64,000 nt of DNA, taken from Desulfovibrio oxyclinae DSM 11498. Its GTDB lineage: Bacteria > Desulfobacterota > Desulfovibrionia > Desulfovibrionales > Desulfovibrionaceae. Where the stretch lies: contig NZ_AQXE01000006.1 of the NCBI RefSeq assembly GCF_000375485.1, positions 82,964-146,963 of the forward strand, written 5' to 3'. Below the pieces are notes generated by a model. That model saw only the letters and a list, made by a program, of their open reading frames with translations, was not told the DNA's origin and did not search any database. The position numbers and the translations under genes were made by a program. Below are positions 7,848-17,307 of this stretch, in pieces. Position 1 is the first letter of the stretch; each line of letters opens with the position of its first letter.

Positions 7848-9068
7848 CTATTTGCGCAGGTGCGGCAGCTCGAAGCAGCCTTCGCTGACCATGCGTTCGA
7901 TCTGGGCCACGTCCTTGTCGCCGCGGCCGGAGAGGTTCACGATGATGATCTGATCCTTCTCCATGTTCGGGGCGATGCGCAGGGCGTGCGCCAGCGCATG
8001 GGATGACTCCAATGCGGGAATGATGCCTTCCATCTGCGACAGCTCGAAGAACGCGTCCACCGCTTCCTTGTCCGAGGCGTGGACGTATTCGGCGCGGCCG
8101 AGATCCTTGAGGTGCGCGTGCTCCGGGCCGACGCTGGGGTAATCCAGCCCGGCGGAGATGGAATAGACCTCGGCGGGCTCGCCAGCCTCGTCCTTGAGCA
8201 TGTATGAGTTGAAGCCGTGCATGACGCCCGGTTCGCCAAGGCAGATGCTGGCGGCATGCTCGCCGTACTCCAGTCCGCGACCGGAAGGCTCCACGCCCAC
8301 GAGCTTCACGCCTTCGTCCTCCACGAATCCGGAGAAGATGCCGATGGCGTTGGACCCGCCGCCCACGCAGGCGATGCAGCAGTCGGGCAGTTTGCCTTCG
8401 GCCTTCAGCACCTGCTTTCTGGCCTCGCGGCCCACAACGGACTGGAACTCGCGCACCATGAACGGATACGGATGCGGCCCGACTGCGGAGCCGAGCAGGT
8501 AGAACGTATTCTCGGCGTCCTTGACCCATGCGTCGAGCGCCTCGTCAACGGCTTCCTTCAGCGTGCGCTGGCCGGACTCGGCCGGGACCACGTTCGCACC
8601 GAGCATCTGCATGCGGAACACGTTGAGCTTCTGCCGCTCCACGTCCACGGCGCCCATGTGGATGGTGCATTCCATGCCCATGAGCGCGGCGGTGGCGGCG
8701 GTTGCCACGCCGTGCTGTCCCGCGCCCGTCTCGGCAATGATCTTTTTCTTGCCCATGCGCTTGGCGAGCAGAATCTGGCCGATGGTGTTGTTGACCTTGT
8801 GCGCGCCGAGGTGGTTCAGGTCCTCGCGCTTGAGATAGATTTTCGCACCGCCCATCTTTTCGGAAAGATTGGCGCAGTGGTACAGCGGGGTTTCACGTCC
8901 GGAATAATTGCTGAGGTAGTAGTGAAGTTCCTCGATGAAGTCCGGATCGTTGCGATACTTCTCGAAAGCTTCGGCAAGCGTGTTGAGAATGGGAATGATC
9001 GGTTCCGGCACATACTGGCCGCCGTATTCTCCGAAAAAGCCTCTCGCGTCGCAGGTGGTAGTCGTCAT
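7848..9068 (-). CDS. trpB: Tryptophan synthase beta chain
   Basis: A 406-residue TrpB1-type enzyme that condenses indole with serine using pyridoxal phosphate. Visible signatures are [10 protein letters not shown] at the start, the PLP lysine in [11 protein letters not shown], the [12 protein letters not shown] indole/serine-site loop, the phosphate-binding [10 protein letters not shown], and [10 protein letters not shown] near the end. The ATG at 9068 has GGAGAGAGGAAC upstream; an earlier in-frame start overlaps the attenuator hairpin and is rejected. No trpA lies next to it, and trpB appears to be the first gene after a Trp-codon attenuator. The next minus-strand gene, 280 bases on, is the separately attenuated aroA'. 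Confidence 0.95.
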   Translation of the reverse strand: MTTTTCDARGFFGEYGGQYVPEPIIPILNTLAEAFEKYRNDPDFIEELHYYLSNYSGRETPLYHCANLSEKMGGAKIYLKREDLNHLGAHKVNNTIGQILLAKRMGKKKIIAETGAGQHGVATAATAALMGMECTIHMGAVDVERQKLNVFRMQMLGANVVPAESGQRTLKEAVDEALDAWVKDAENTFYLLGSAVGPHPYPFMVREFQSVVGREARKQVLKAEGKLPDCCIACVGGGSNAIGIFSGFVEDEGVKLVGVEPSGRGLEYGEHAASICLGEPGVMHGFNSYMLKDEAGEPAEVYSISAGLDYPSVGPEHAHLKDLGRAEYVHASDKEAVDAFFELSQMEGIIPALESSHALAHALRIAPNMEKDQIIIVNLSGRGDKDVAQIERMVSEGCFELPHLRK

Positions 9069-9110
9069 TGTTCCTCTCTCCTTGATACATCCGGCAGCGG
9101 GCAGACCATA

Positions 9111-9144
9111 CAAAAAACCGCGGTCAGCTTTCACTGCCGCGGTT
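9111..9144 (-). terminator. trp attenuator terminator
   Basis: On the minus strand AACCGCGG and CCGCGGTT form a perfect 8-bp stem, extended by CAG/CTG with one bulge, and are followed by a T run. It lies between the Trp leader peptide and the trpB start, 43 bases before the ATG. Confidence 0.85.
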
Positions 9145-9201
9145 GGGTATACCTGTTCTTTTCAGTTCTCGAATGCAGGCAAATACGTTCCCCCGGCGCT
9201 G

Positions 9202-9258
9202 TTACCAGCGCCACCACCAATTCTGCAGGGTGAAGGACGTATCGATTGCGAACTGCAT
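9202..9258 (-). CDS. trpL: Tryptophan attenuator leader peptide
   Basis: An 18-codon frame on the minus strand encodes MQFAIDTSFTLQNWWWRW, with four Trp codons in the last five positions, then TAA. The last Trp codons lie within a perfect 7-bp hairpin (GGCGCTG-GTAA-CAGCGCC, 9195-9212), and the attenuator terminator follows 58 bases downstream, just before trpB. This is the arrangement of trp leader peptides. There is no ribosome site upstream; the ATG lies exactly 30 bases after TTGACA, the same spacing as in the Phe leader. Confidence 0.9.
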   Translation of the reverse strand: MQFAIDTSFTLQNWWWRW

Positions 9259-9264
9259 GGCGAA

Positions 9265-9294
9265 AAGCTAGGCGAATTCCCGTAGCGTTGTCAA
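9265..9294 (-). promoter_or_regulatory. Sigma-70 type promoter of the trp leader
   Basis: On the minus strand TTGACA (9289-9294), 18 bases, then TAGCTT (9265-9270). The -10 match is modest. The predicted start of transcription coincides with the leader-peptide ATG. Confidence 0.6.
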
Positions 9295-9355
9295 GCATCT
9301 TGCCGCACTGCCGATTTTTCTTGCCCTCAAACGGCCTTGGCCTTAGCGTGAGAGA

Positions 9356-10708
9356 ATGGAATCCTCCGACGACCTCACCACGGGGCCGATCCCGAAGCAC
9401 ATACGCAATCTGGCGATACCGGCCAGCATCGGACTGTTCTTCAACACCATGTACAACGTGGTGGACACATGGTTCGCCGGGCGCATCGGCACCGAGGCAC
9501 AGGCGGCCATGTCCCTCTCTCTGCCGGTGTTCTTTCTGGTCATCGCCCTTGGCAACGGGCTGGCCACCGGCTCCACTGCGCTCATCGGGGAAGCCCTCGG
9601 CGGTCGCGACCGAGAACGCGCGGCCTTCGTATCCATTCAGGCCGCCGTATTCGGTCTGCTGACGGGACTGATGCTCACGGTTGTCGGTCCCATCGCGGCC
9701 CGCCCCCTGTTCATCTTCATGGGCGCGAGCACCGCCTACCTCGACACCTGCATGGAGTACATGACCCCGATCTTCATCGGCGCGCCGCTGTTCCTGCTGG
9801 TGTACATGTTCAACGCGGTGCTTCAGGCCGCAGGGAACACCCGCATCTATCGGAATTTTCTCGTGGCCGGAGCCTTGCTCAACTGCGTGCTCGACCCATG
9901 GTTCATCTTCGGCGGATTCGGCCTTCCGGCCATGGGCGTGGCGGGCGTGGCCTGGGCCACCGTGGCAGTGCAGGCGGTGGGCGTGCTCTATCTGGGTTCT
10001 CGCGCCAGAAGAACCGGCTTGCTCAGCACCGGACGGGGGCGCTTCCTGATTCCATCTCCCCTGCACTTCGCCCAGATCGCCGGGCAGGGCTTCCCGGCCT
10101 CCGTGAATTACCTGACCATCGGGCTAGGCATGTTCATCATCAACCACTTTGTCAGCGATTTCGGCAAATCCGCCGTGGCGGCCTACGGAGTGGCCATGCG
10201 TGTGGAGCAGGTGGCGCTCATGCCGAGCATCGGCCTAAACGTGGCCGCTCTGGCCATGACCGCCCAGAACAACGGAGCCGCCGCTTATGACCGGGTGCGA
10301 CAGTCCATGCGCACCTGTCTGCGCTACGGCGCGTGGCTCACGATCCCGGCCTGCGTGCCGCTTCTGATCTTCGCCGAGCCGTTCATGAGCTTCTTCAGTT
10401 CCGACCCTGACGTGATCCGCATCGGCGCGGGCTATCTGCGCGTGGACGCCGTGGCCCTGTACGGTTATGTGGTTATCTTCGTCTGCACCTCCACCCTTCA
10501 GGGGCTCAAACGACCCATGTTCGCCGTATGGCTGGGGATTGCCCGTCAGGCCGTCGCGCCCGCCCTGCTCTTCTGGTTCTTCACCCGCCACCTCGACTAC
10601 GGCATCTTCGCCATCTGGCTTTCCATCCTCGGCATCGTCTGGGTCTCGGCAGCGGTCTCCCTCAGATATGCCCGCAAGGAAATCGCCTCCAGACTGTCAA
10701 ACCAATGA
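9356..10708 (+). CDS. MATE family efflux transporter
   Basis: A 450-residue protein with about 12 membrane helices in two six-helix halves. The opening (TTGPIPKHIRNLAIPASIGLF, then TMYNVVDTWFAGRIG) and the matching second-half segment (FPASVNYLTIGLGMFIINHFV) are the standard MATE pattern. Family members use a Na+ or H+ gradient to export drugs or metabolites. Start ATG at 9356 is preceded by GAGAGA. The gene is divergent from the trp leader, leaving about 100 bases between them. Confidence 0.85.
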   Translation: MESSDDLTTGPIPKHIRNLAIPASIGLFFNTMYNVVDTWFAGRIGTEAQAAMSLSLPVFFLVIALGNGLATGSTALIGEALGGRDRERAAFVSIQAAVFGLLTGLMLTVVGPIAARPLFIFMGASTAYLDTCMEYMTPIFIGAPLFLLVYMFNAVLQAAGNTRIYRNFLVAGALLNCVLDPWFIFGGFGLPAMGVAGVAWATVAVQAVGVLYLGSRARRTGLLSTGRGRFLIPSPLHFAQIAGQGFPASVNYLTIGLGMFIINHFVSDFGKSAVAAYGVAMRVEQVALMPSIGLNVAALAMTAQNNGAAAYDRVRQSMRTCLRYGAWLTIPACVPLLIFAEPFMSFFSSDPDVIRIGAGYLRVDAVALYGYVVIFVCTSTLQGLKRPMFAVWLGIARQAVAPALLFWFFTRHLDYGIFAIWLSILGIVWVSAAVSLRYARKEIASRLSNQ

Positions 10709-10784
10709 GTCTAATCCCCTTTTCAAAAAAGGGTTATTTCTATAGCATACGTTTCATCATAAAACCTCAACGGAACGGCTCCGT

Positions 10785-13067
10785 GTGAATAAAACGGTCA
10801 TTACGGCGACACTGGTCACCGCTCTCCTCAGCATCGCACTGCTCGCGGTCACGCACGGCCTTGAACAGGAGCGCCATGCCCGACGCCAACGAATGGCCGT
10901 TTACCATACCCTTTCCAATGTCCAGACCCAGCTGCGCTGCGCCGCAAGCGAGCGGGCCATGCACCTTCGCTTCTTCCGCGACCGCGCCGCCGAGTTGCCC
11001 GCTCTCGACCGTACCTCCCTGTCCCGCCTGACCAAGGCGCTTGTCAGAGAGACCCCGGGCATCAGTTCGCTGGAAGTATTCCACGAAAATCGGCTGCTGT
11101 GGATCTATCCCGAACGCCTGACGAGTCTGGTGGGCACCGCGGAGACGGCACTCATTCCCCGTCGGCTGCTTGCCCGGCTGGATACCATGGACACGCCTTC
11201 GCAGGTGTTACTGACGCCCCCCATGCCGGACGATCACAAAGGGACGGACGTGGCACTCATGACCACCATCAGGCGTCAAGAACAATCAGGAACCGTGCCG
11301 CAGCCATGGGGGTACGTGGTACTCTTCATCGACAACCAGACGTTCCTGCGTCAGGCGGGCGTGGTCGAAGCCTTTCCCAACCTGCGCGTGGCGGTCCGCG
11401 AGGCGGGGCAGGACAGCCAGTTCATTTACGGCGGTCCGGCGGTCTTCGAGGCAGCCCCCGTTCGGCTCGACGTCCGGGTACCCGGGGCTGACTGGGAACT
11501 GGCAGGCATCCCCGCCGAGGGCTGGAGCGACTCCCCCTATCTCTTTCAGATATGGGCATTCGGTCTGCCACTGGCGCTGATCGGCACACTGGGTGCGTGG
11601 CTGCTGACGAGGCAGCTTCAGCTGCGCGCGCGTGAACGGGAAGAATACCGCCACCTCGTCCAGAACGCCCGAACCATCATCCTGCGCTTCGACATAGCGG
11701 GACGCATCACCTTCATGAACGAATACGGCCTGCAGTTCTTCGGCTACGAGGAAAAGGAACTGCTGGGACAGCCCATCATCGGGACCATCGTGCCCCCGGG
11801 GGCGCTCTCCGCAAGCGACATGCGCCGCATGCTCATCCGGCTCATCGATTCTCCCGGCAAACACTCCTTCCACGAAAACGAAAACGTACTTGCCAGCGGC
11901 GAACGGGTCTGGGTCGCATGGTCCAACAAGGCCGTGCTCGACGGACGCAAGCGGGTTAAGGAAATCCTCTCGGTGGGAACGGACATCACGGAACGCCGCC
12001 GCTTTGAGGAAGCCTTGCGCGAAAGCGAGAAGAAGCACCGTATGTTGGCGGAAAACATCACGGACGTGATATGGGGGCTCGACGCCAACCTGAACTTCAC
12101 CTACATCACCCCCTCCGACCGACAACTGAGGGGATATCCCCCTGAAGAAGTCCTCAACCGCCCGCTTTGGGATTTCGTGGCTCCGGGATCCCGCGCGACG
12201 CTGCTTGACGGAGTGGCGGAGATCGAAGCCGCAGAAGGCACGGAGGAGCCGCTCAAGTCCCTGCGCATGACGCTGGAACTCACGCGAAAGGACGGCGGCA
12301 CCGTATGGGTGGAGACCCTGTGCACCATCCTTTACAGCGAGGATGCCAAATTCGTGGGGTTGCAGGGCGTCTGCCGTGACATTACCGACCGCATCCGCAT
12401 TCAGGCCCTGCGCGAGGACGTGGAGCGCATGGCGCGGCACGATCTCAAAACGCCGCTGTCCGCCGTCATCGGTCTGCCCGCCGAAGTGGCGAAGGAAGGG
12501 GTCAATGACCGCCAGCGCGAACTGCTCGACGTCATTTCCCGCGCCGGCAAATCCATGCTCGACCTCGTGAACCGCTCTCTGGACCTGCACAAGATGGAGA
12601 CCGGAACCTACGAGCTTCAGGCCGAACCGGTGGACCTCGGGCGACTGCTCAACCAGATCCGCGCGGAACTGCGCTCGCTCGCCTCGGACAAGTCCCTGAG
12701 CATTGCGCAGGAGAACGGCGAGGAATCCGTGATCGTCATGGGTGAGGAGGTGCTGCTGCACAGCATGATTTCCAACCTGCTCAAAAACGCCATGGAGGCC
12801 TCCCCCGAGGGGGCAGCAGTTTCCATCCGACTCCGCACCGCCGGACATCAGGCCATGCTCACCATCCGCAACAAGGGCGAGGTCCCCAAAGAGCTCCGGG
12901 AGACGTTCTTCAACAAGTACTCCCGCTCCAAAAAGTCGAGAGGCTCAGGACTCGGCACCTACTCCGCCCGCCTCGTGGCCCGCACCCACGGCGGCGACAT
13001 CGTCCTCAACACTTCTCTTTACGGCGAGACAGAAATCTCCGTCTCCATCCCGCTCATGCGCGGATAG
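10785..13067 (+). CDS. Membrane-bound PAS sensor histidine kinase
   Basis: A 760-residue two-component sensor. An N-terminal membrane helix (residues 5-24) and a second helix near 246-268 enclose a roughly 220-residue periplasmic sensor region of unknown ligand. Two PAS domains follow (about 285-405 and 415-545). The kinase core has an H-box MARHDLKTPLSAV with the phospho-His near residue 552, an N-box SMISNLLKNAMEASPEG, and a G-box SRGSGLGTYSARLV. The start is GTG at 10785, giving the first membrane helix a normal position; the ribosome site is weak. No response regulator is adjacent, so the partner is elsewhere. Confidence 0.85.
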   Translation: MNKTVITATLVTALLSIALLAVTHGLEQERHARRQRMAVYHTLSNVQTQLRCAASERAMHLRFFRDRAAELPALDRTSLSRLTKALVRETPGISSLEVFHENRLLWIYPERLTSLVGTAETALIPRRLLARLDTMDTPSQVLLTPPMPDDHKGTDVALMTTIRRQEQSGTVPQPWGYVVLFIDNQTFLRQAGVVEAFPNLRVAVREAGQDSQFIYGGPAVFEAAPVRLDVRVPGADWELAGIPAEGWSDSPYLFQIWAFGLPLALIGTLGAWLLTRQLQLRAREREEYRHLVQNARTIILRFDIAGRITFMNEYGLQFFGYEEKELLGQPIIGTIVPPGALSASDMRRMLIRLIDSPGKHSFHENENVLASGERVWVAWSNKAVLDGRKRVKEILSVGTDITERRRFEEALRESEKKHRMLAENITDVIWGLDANLNFTYITPSDRQLRGYPPEEVLNRPLWDFVAPGSRATLLDGVAEIEAAEGTEEPLKSLRMTLELTRKDGGTVWVETLCTILYSEDAKFVGLQGVCRDITDRIRIQALREDVERMARHDLKTPLSAVIGLPAEVAKEGVNDRQRELLDVISRAGKSMLDLVNRSLDLHKMETGTYELQAEPVDLGRLLNQIRAELRSLASDKSLSIAQENGEESVIVMGEEVLLHSMISNLLKNAMEASPEGAAVSIRLRTAGHQAMLTIRNKGEVPKELRETFFNKYSRSKKSRGSGLGTYSARLVARTHGGDIVLNTSLYGETEISVSIPLMRG

Positions 13068-13094
13068 GACTTCCCACCCGCTTAGGCCAAGACA

Positions 13095-13127
13095 GAAAAA
13101 CGGGCCGCCCCCGAAGGAACGGCCCGA
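13095..13127 (-). terminator. Terminator after lepB
   Basis: On the minus strand CGGGCCG pairs with CGGCCCG around a 12-base loop and is followed by five T residues. It lies 30 bases after the lepB stop. Confidence 0.75.
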
Positions 13128-13156
13128 AATGATCAGCTATTCAGCGCCCAAACGCG

Positions 13157-13831
13157 CTATTCGATGATGGTGCCGATGCGGCCGAACCGGATATCCGTAA
13201 GAGATTCCCACGACCAGTAGATGAACAGGGCCTTGCCCTCTATGGCGTCACGATCCACGAAACCCCAGAAGCGTGAGTCATGGGAGCCGTCACGGTTGTC
13301 GCCCATGACGAAGTATTTGCCCTCGGGCACGGTGATCTTCGGCATCTGGTCGCGATGGGACATGCGGCCCTTGCCGTTGAAGTACTCGTCATACTGATCG
13401 GGCGGGAGCACGTCGGGCATGCTGGCCGGTCGCGGGTACACCATGCCGCTCGTGTACTGAGTGAAGTCCTCGTTCACGGGCTGGCCGTTGCGGTAGAGCT
13501 GCTTGCCACGGATCTCCAGCGTGTCGCCGGGCACGCCAACGATGCGCTTGATGAAGTCCACGTCCGGGTTTTCCGGGTACTCGAACACGATGACGTCATT
13601 ATGGTCGGGATCCGTGACCGGAACGATTATATGATCCGTGAACGGCATCTTCACACCGTAAAGGAACTTGCTGACCAGCAGGTGATCGCCGATCTGAAGC
13701 GTCTCCAGCATGGAACCGGAAGGAATCTTGAACGCCTGCACGATGAACGTGCGGATGAACAGAGCCAGCAGTCCGGCCACCACCAGTATTTCAAGCGTCT
13801 CGCGAACGCTTCGGGTCAGGTCCTTCTTCAT
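13157..13831 (-). CDS. lepB: Signal peptidase I
   Basis: A 224-residue membrane-anchored serine protease that removes Sec and Tat signal peptides. One N-terminal membrane helix (residues 12-32) precedes the catalytic Ser in KIPSGSML and the catalytic Lys in FIKRIVGVPGD. The conserved box E motif GDNRDGSHDSRFWG is near residue 175. Length fits a single-anchor bacterial enzyme. It lies 23 bases downstream of lepA in the same direction, the classical lepA-lepB operon. Confidence 0.93.
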   Translation of the reverse strand: MKKDLTRSVRETLEILVVAGLLALFIRTFIVQAFKIPSGSMLETLQIGDHLLVSKFLYGVKMPFTDHIIVPVTDPDHNDVIVFEYPENPDVDFIKRIVGVPGDTLEIRGKQLYRNGQPVNEDFTQYTSGMVYPRPASMPDVLPPDQYDEYFNGKGRMSHRDQMPKITVPEGKYFVMGDNRDGSHDSRFWGFVDRDAIEGKALFIYWSWESLTDIRFGRIGTIIE

Positions 13832-13854
13832 GAGATTACTCCGATTGGTGTCGG

Positions 13855-15657
13855 CTAATCCTCGTCGGTCTTGAGCACGGCGAGAAACGCTTCCTGTGGG
13901 ATTTCGACGTTGCCCATGCGGCGCATGCGGCGCTTGCCTTCCTTCTGCTTTTCCAGAAGCTTGCGCTTACGGGTGATGTCGCCGCCGTAGCACTTGGCGG
14001 TAACGTCCTTGCGAAGGGGCGGATTGCGCTCCTTGGCCACGATGCGGCTGCCGATGGCTGCCTGTATGACGACCTCGAACATCTGCCGAGGGATGCTTCT
14101 CTTGAGTTTGAGCGCAATGGAGCGCCCCACGCGGGCGGCCTTGTCGCGGTGGACAATGCAGGAGAACGCGTCCACCGGGTCGCCGTTGATGAGCATGTCC
14201 AGCTTGATCATGTCCGCCTCGCGGTAGTCGATGACCTCGTAGTCGAGGGAGGCATAGCCCTTGGTGCTCGACTTGAGCTTGTCAAAGAAGTCGAACATGA
14301 TTTCCGCGAAGGGAATCTCGTAGGTGATGATCACGCGGTTGGTGGACATGTAGGCGATGTTCTTCTGGATACCGCGCTTTTCTTCGCACAGCGCCAGCAC
14401 CGCGCCGACAAAGTCGTTGGGCACGTGGACTTCCATGCGCACGAACGGCTCGCGAACACGCTCGATTTTGGTCGGATCCGGGAGCTTGCTGGGGTTGTCG
14501 ATGACCAGCTCCTCGCCGTTGACCGTGGTCACGCCGTACACCACACTGGGTGCGGTGGTAATCAGACGCGCCTGAAATTCACGTTCCAGCCGCTCCTGAA
14601 TGATCTCGATGTGCAGCAGCCCCAGAAAGCCGCAGCGGAAGCCGAAGCCCAGCGCCTGCGACGTTTCGGGCTCGAAGGTGAAGGCCGCGTCGTTGAGCTG
14701 GAGCTTTTCCAGCGCTGCCTTGAGCGGCTCGTATTCGGAAGGTTCCACGGGATAGAGCCCCGCGTACACCATGGGCTTGACCGGTTTGAATCCGGGGTAG
14801 GCATTCTCGCAGGGACGCTTCACCTTGGTGATGGTGTCGCCCACGGGCGCGTCGCCCAGATCCTTCATGGATGCGCTCACAAATCCGACCTCGCCCGGTC
14901 CGAGGCTCTTCACCTCTCTGGGATCGGGCATGAAGATTCCCATGGCCGTGACGTCGAACTTCTTGTCGTTGGACATGATGCGAATCTCGTCGCCCTTCTT
15001 GAGGGTGCCGTCCACGATGCGCACCAGCACGACCACGCCCTGATAGGAGTCGTACCACGAGTCGAAAATGAGCGCCTTGAGCGGGGCCTCGGGATCGCCT
15101 TCCGGCGGCGGGAGCATGTCCACCACCGCGTCCAGCACCCGGTCCACGCCTTCCCCGGTCTTGGCGGAGATGCAGATGGGGTCGGAGCAGTCGAGGCCGA
15201 TGCTCTCTTCGATCTCTTCGGCGATGCGCTCGGGTTCGGCGCTCGGCAGATCGATTTTGTTCAGCACGGGGATGACTTCCAGGTCGTTGTCCAGCGCCAG
15301 ATAGACGTTGGCCAGCGTCTGGGCTTCCACGCCCTGTGTGGCGTCCACGACGAGAAGCGCGCCCTCGCACGCCGCGAGACTTCGGGATACTTCGTAGCTG
15401 AAGTCCACGTGGCCCGGCGTGTCGATGAGGTTGAGGATGTATTCCTCGCCGTTGCTGTGCTTGTACGGGATGCGGACCGCCTGCGACTTAATGGTGATGC
15501 CGCGTTCGCGTTCCAGGTCCATCCTGTCGAGATACTGGTCCTTTTTCTGGCGTTCGGTCAGCAGCCCCGTCATTTCGAGAATGCGGTCGGCCAGAGTGGA
15601 CTTGCCATGGTCGATGTGCGCAATGATGCTGAAATTTCTGATATTTTCTCTTTTCAT
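13855..15657 (-). CDS. lepA: Translation elongation factor 4 (LepA)
   Basis: A 600-residue ribosomal GTPase that back-translocates stalled ribosomes. The G1 motif AHIDHGKST, the switch region [12 protein letters not shown], the [13 protein letters not shown]3 motif and NKIDLP G4 motif are all present. The C-terminal LepA-specific domain ends [20 protein letters not shown]. The ATG at 15657 ([11 protein letters not shown]) gives the usual length; a start 12 codons upstream is possible but less likely. First gene of the lepA-lepB operon. Confidence 0.96.
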   Translation of the reverse strand: MKRENIRNFSIIAHIDHGKSTLADRILEMTGLLTERQKKDQYLDRMDLERERGITIKSQAVRIPYKHSNGEEYILNLIDTPGHVDFSYEVSRSLAACEGALLVVDATQGVEAQTLANVYLALDNDLEVIPVLNKIDLPSAEPERIAEEIEESIGLDCSDPICISAKTGEGVDRVLDAVVDMLPPPEGDPEAPLKALIFDSWYDSYQGVVVLVRIVDGTLKKGDEIRIMSNDKKFDVTAMGIFMPDPREVKSLGPGEVGFVSASMKDLGDAPVGDTITKVKRPCENAYPGFKPVKPMVYAGLYPVEPSEYEPLKAALEKLQLNDAAFTFEPETSQALGFGFRCGFLGLLHIEIIQERLEREFQARLITTAPSVVYGVTTVNGEELVIDNPSKLPDPTKIERVREPFVRMEVHVPNDFVGAVLALCEEKRGIQKNIAYMSTNRVIITYEIPFAEIMFDFFDKLKSSTKGYASLDYEVIDYREADMIKLDMLINGDPVDAFSCIVHRDKAARVGRSIALKLKRSIPRQMFEVVIQAAIGSRIVAKERNPPLRKDVTAKCYGGDITRKRKLLEKQKEGKRRMRRMGNVEIPQEAFLAVLKTDED

Positions 15658-15804
15658 AGTGTGCAGGCCCGGCGGGTTGATGTTTGGACGCAATTGAAGG
15701 CCCGGGGTTGCCGGGGAAGCAGGAGATGCTTTTTACGGCACTTCCGTCCATGTGTCCAATATAATGAACCCCGCCGTTTAACAAGCGTGTCGGTTTTCGT
15801 AAAC

Positions 15805-17178
15805 TCAGCCCGTATGGCCGTTACGCGCACGGTATGCCAGAAGAATTCCCGGAATGCCGATGGAAGTGAATCCCATGAGGGAATATTGCAGCGACTTCAC
15901 GTACAGGTCGATGTTCTGCGACGTGACCGGGTTCTGCCCCAGCATATGGGCCATGACCATGGTGATGAGGATCATGCCCGAGGTCATACCCACCGTGCGC
16001 ATGGTGGCGGTCATGGCCGATGCCACGCCCAGATGCCGTGGCCCCACGCTGCCCATGATGGAACTCATGTTCGGGGTGGCGAAAAAGGCCGTCCCCACGC
16101 CCACGAGCAGCAGCACGGACACCACGTGCGGCAATCCGCTGTCCAGCCCGATGAAAGAACCGAGTGCGACCCCGGAGATGGAGAGCAGCATGCCGGTCCC
16201 GGCCAACAGGCGCGTCGGCAACCTGTCCGACAGCCTGCCCGAAATGGGCGAGAGCACCGCCATGGTCAACGGCTGTATCACGAGAATGCCCCCGGCCTCG
16301 TGCGCGGTCATCCCCCGCCCGTACTGCAGGAACACGCTCAGCAGGAACGTCACGCCGAATGTGGCGGTATAGTTGATGTACTGAGCCATATTACCGAATG
16401 AAAACACCCGGTTACCACGGAACAGGCGCATATCCAGCAACGGATGCGTGCAAAACAGCTCCCATACAACGAATCCGGCCACGGCCGCCAGTCCCGCCCC
16501 CAGCCAGTAGACGCCGTAAGGCTCGTCGAACGAGGAGCTGCCGAATACGGCCATGCCGATGCCAGAGACCGAAAGAGCCGCCCCAAGCCAGTCGAATCCG
16601 CCTTCCGTGCGTCTGCTGAACCTCATGGGCAACCCGCGCACCGAGAGCCAAAGCGCCGCAAGGCAGGGCACGAGCCCCGTGAAGAGCACCCAGCGCCAGC
16701 CGAACATGGTGGTCACCATGCCGCCCAGATACGGCCCCGCCGAGATGCCAAGATATATTCCCGTCACCGAGATGCCGATGGCCTTGCCGCGCTCCTCCGG
16801 CGGATACGCCTCTGCCAGAAGCGCCATGCCCGGCGAAACCATCATGCTCCCCGCAAATCCCTGAAACAGCCTGAGCAGCACGAAATGCTCCATGTCGTGC
16901 ACAAACCCGAGCGCAAGAGTGATCAGCTGGTACAGAGCCAGCCCGATGGTGAAGATCAGTCCGCCGCCGAACATGTCGCACAGCCGCCCCACGGGAAGCA
17001 GCAGCATGGCTACCGCCGCAATGTACGAAGACTCCACAAGAGACAGCCCCACCGCACTGGCTCCCAGCTCACGCCCGATGGCAGGCAGCGCCACGGCAAT
17101 TCCGGAAACCATGTAGGGAACCGCGAACTGTGTCGTGGTTATTGCAAATAATATTGAATGCTTATTTTTAGATTCCAT
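15805..17178 (-). CDS. MFS drug/metabolite exporter (DHA2/EmrB-like)
   Basis: About 457 residues with roughly 13-14 membrane helices. A motif-A-like loop (LLPVGRLCDMFGGGLIF) lies between helices 2 and 3, and the antiporter motif C appears as GIYLGISAGPYLGGMV near residue 150; both point to a proton-coupled exporter of the EmrB/QacA type. The start is placed at ATG 17178 (MESKNKHSI), because a longer version would translate through a stable hairpin in the leader. A TTGACA promoter with an inverted repeat over its -10 box lies upstream, so local repressor control is likely. No regulator gene is adjacent. Confidence 0.8.
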   Translation of the reverse strand: MESKNKHSILFAITTTQFAVPYMVSGIAVALPAIGRELGASAVGLSLVESSYIAAVAMLLLPVGRLCDMFGGGLIFTIGLALYQLITLALGFVHDMEHFVLLRLFQGFAGSMMVSPGMALLAEAYPPEERGKAIGISVTGIYLGISAGPYLGGMVTTMFGWRWVLFTGLVPCLAALWLSVRGLPMRFSRRTEGGFDWLGAALSVSGIGMAVFGSSSFDEPYGVYWLGAGLAAVAGFVVWELFCTHPLLDMRLFRGNRVFSFGNMAQYINYTATFGVTFLLSVFLQYGRGMTAHEAGGILVIQPLTMAVLSPISGRLSDRLPTRLLAGTGMLLSISGVALGSFIGLDSGLPHVVSVLLLVGVGTAFFATPNMSSIMGSVGPRHLGVASAMTATMRTVGMTSGMILITMVMAHMLGQNPVTSQNIDLYVKSLQYSLMGFTSIGIPGILLAYRARNGHTG

Positions 17179-17194
17179 GCTCAGAAAATCCCCA

Positions 17195-17234
17195 AGGGCG
17201 CACCCGCGGACCGCAGTCCGATCCGGTGCGCCCT
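17195..17234 (-). other. Stable hairpin in the MFS mRNA leader
   Basis: AGGGCGCACC pairs perfectly with GGGTGCGCCCT, and an inner GGAC-TGCG-GTCC stem closes the top. The structure ends 17 bases before the ATG at 17178. There is no long T run, so it may stabilise the mRNA or affect translation rather than terminate. Confidence 0.55.
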
Positions 17235-17238
17235 CAAA

Positions 17239-17279
17239 TAGTTTACGGTGCAACTAATCCAGTCCAAGGGGAGTGTCAA
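17239..17279 (-). promoter_or_regulatory. Promoter with overlapping operator-like inverted repeat
   Basis: On the minus strand TTGACA (17274-17279), 17 bases, then TAGTTG (17251-17256). The -10 region is covered by a short inverted repeat TAGTT-N8-AACTA (17239-17256), of a type bound by MarR or TetR repressors. Confidence 0.45.
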
Positions 17280-17307
17280 CCGCAGGTCGCGGTTGTGAAA
17301 AAGTTCA

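Noticed and set aside
14149..16401. A 750-codon plus-strand frame over lepA and the MFS gene
   Set aside because: Rich in His, Val and Gly with no domain pattern; lepA on the other strand is unmistakable.
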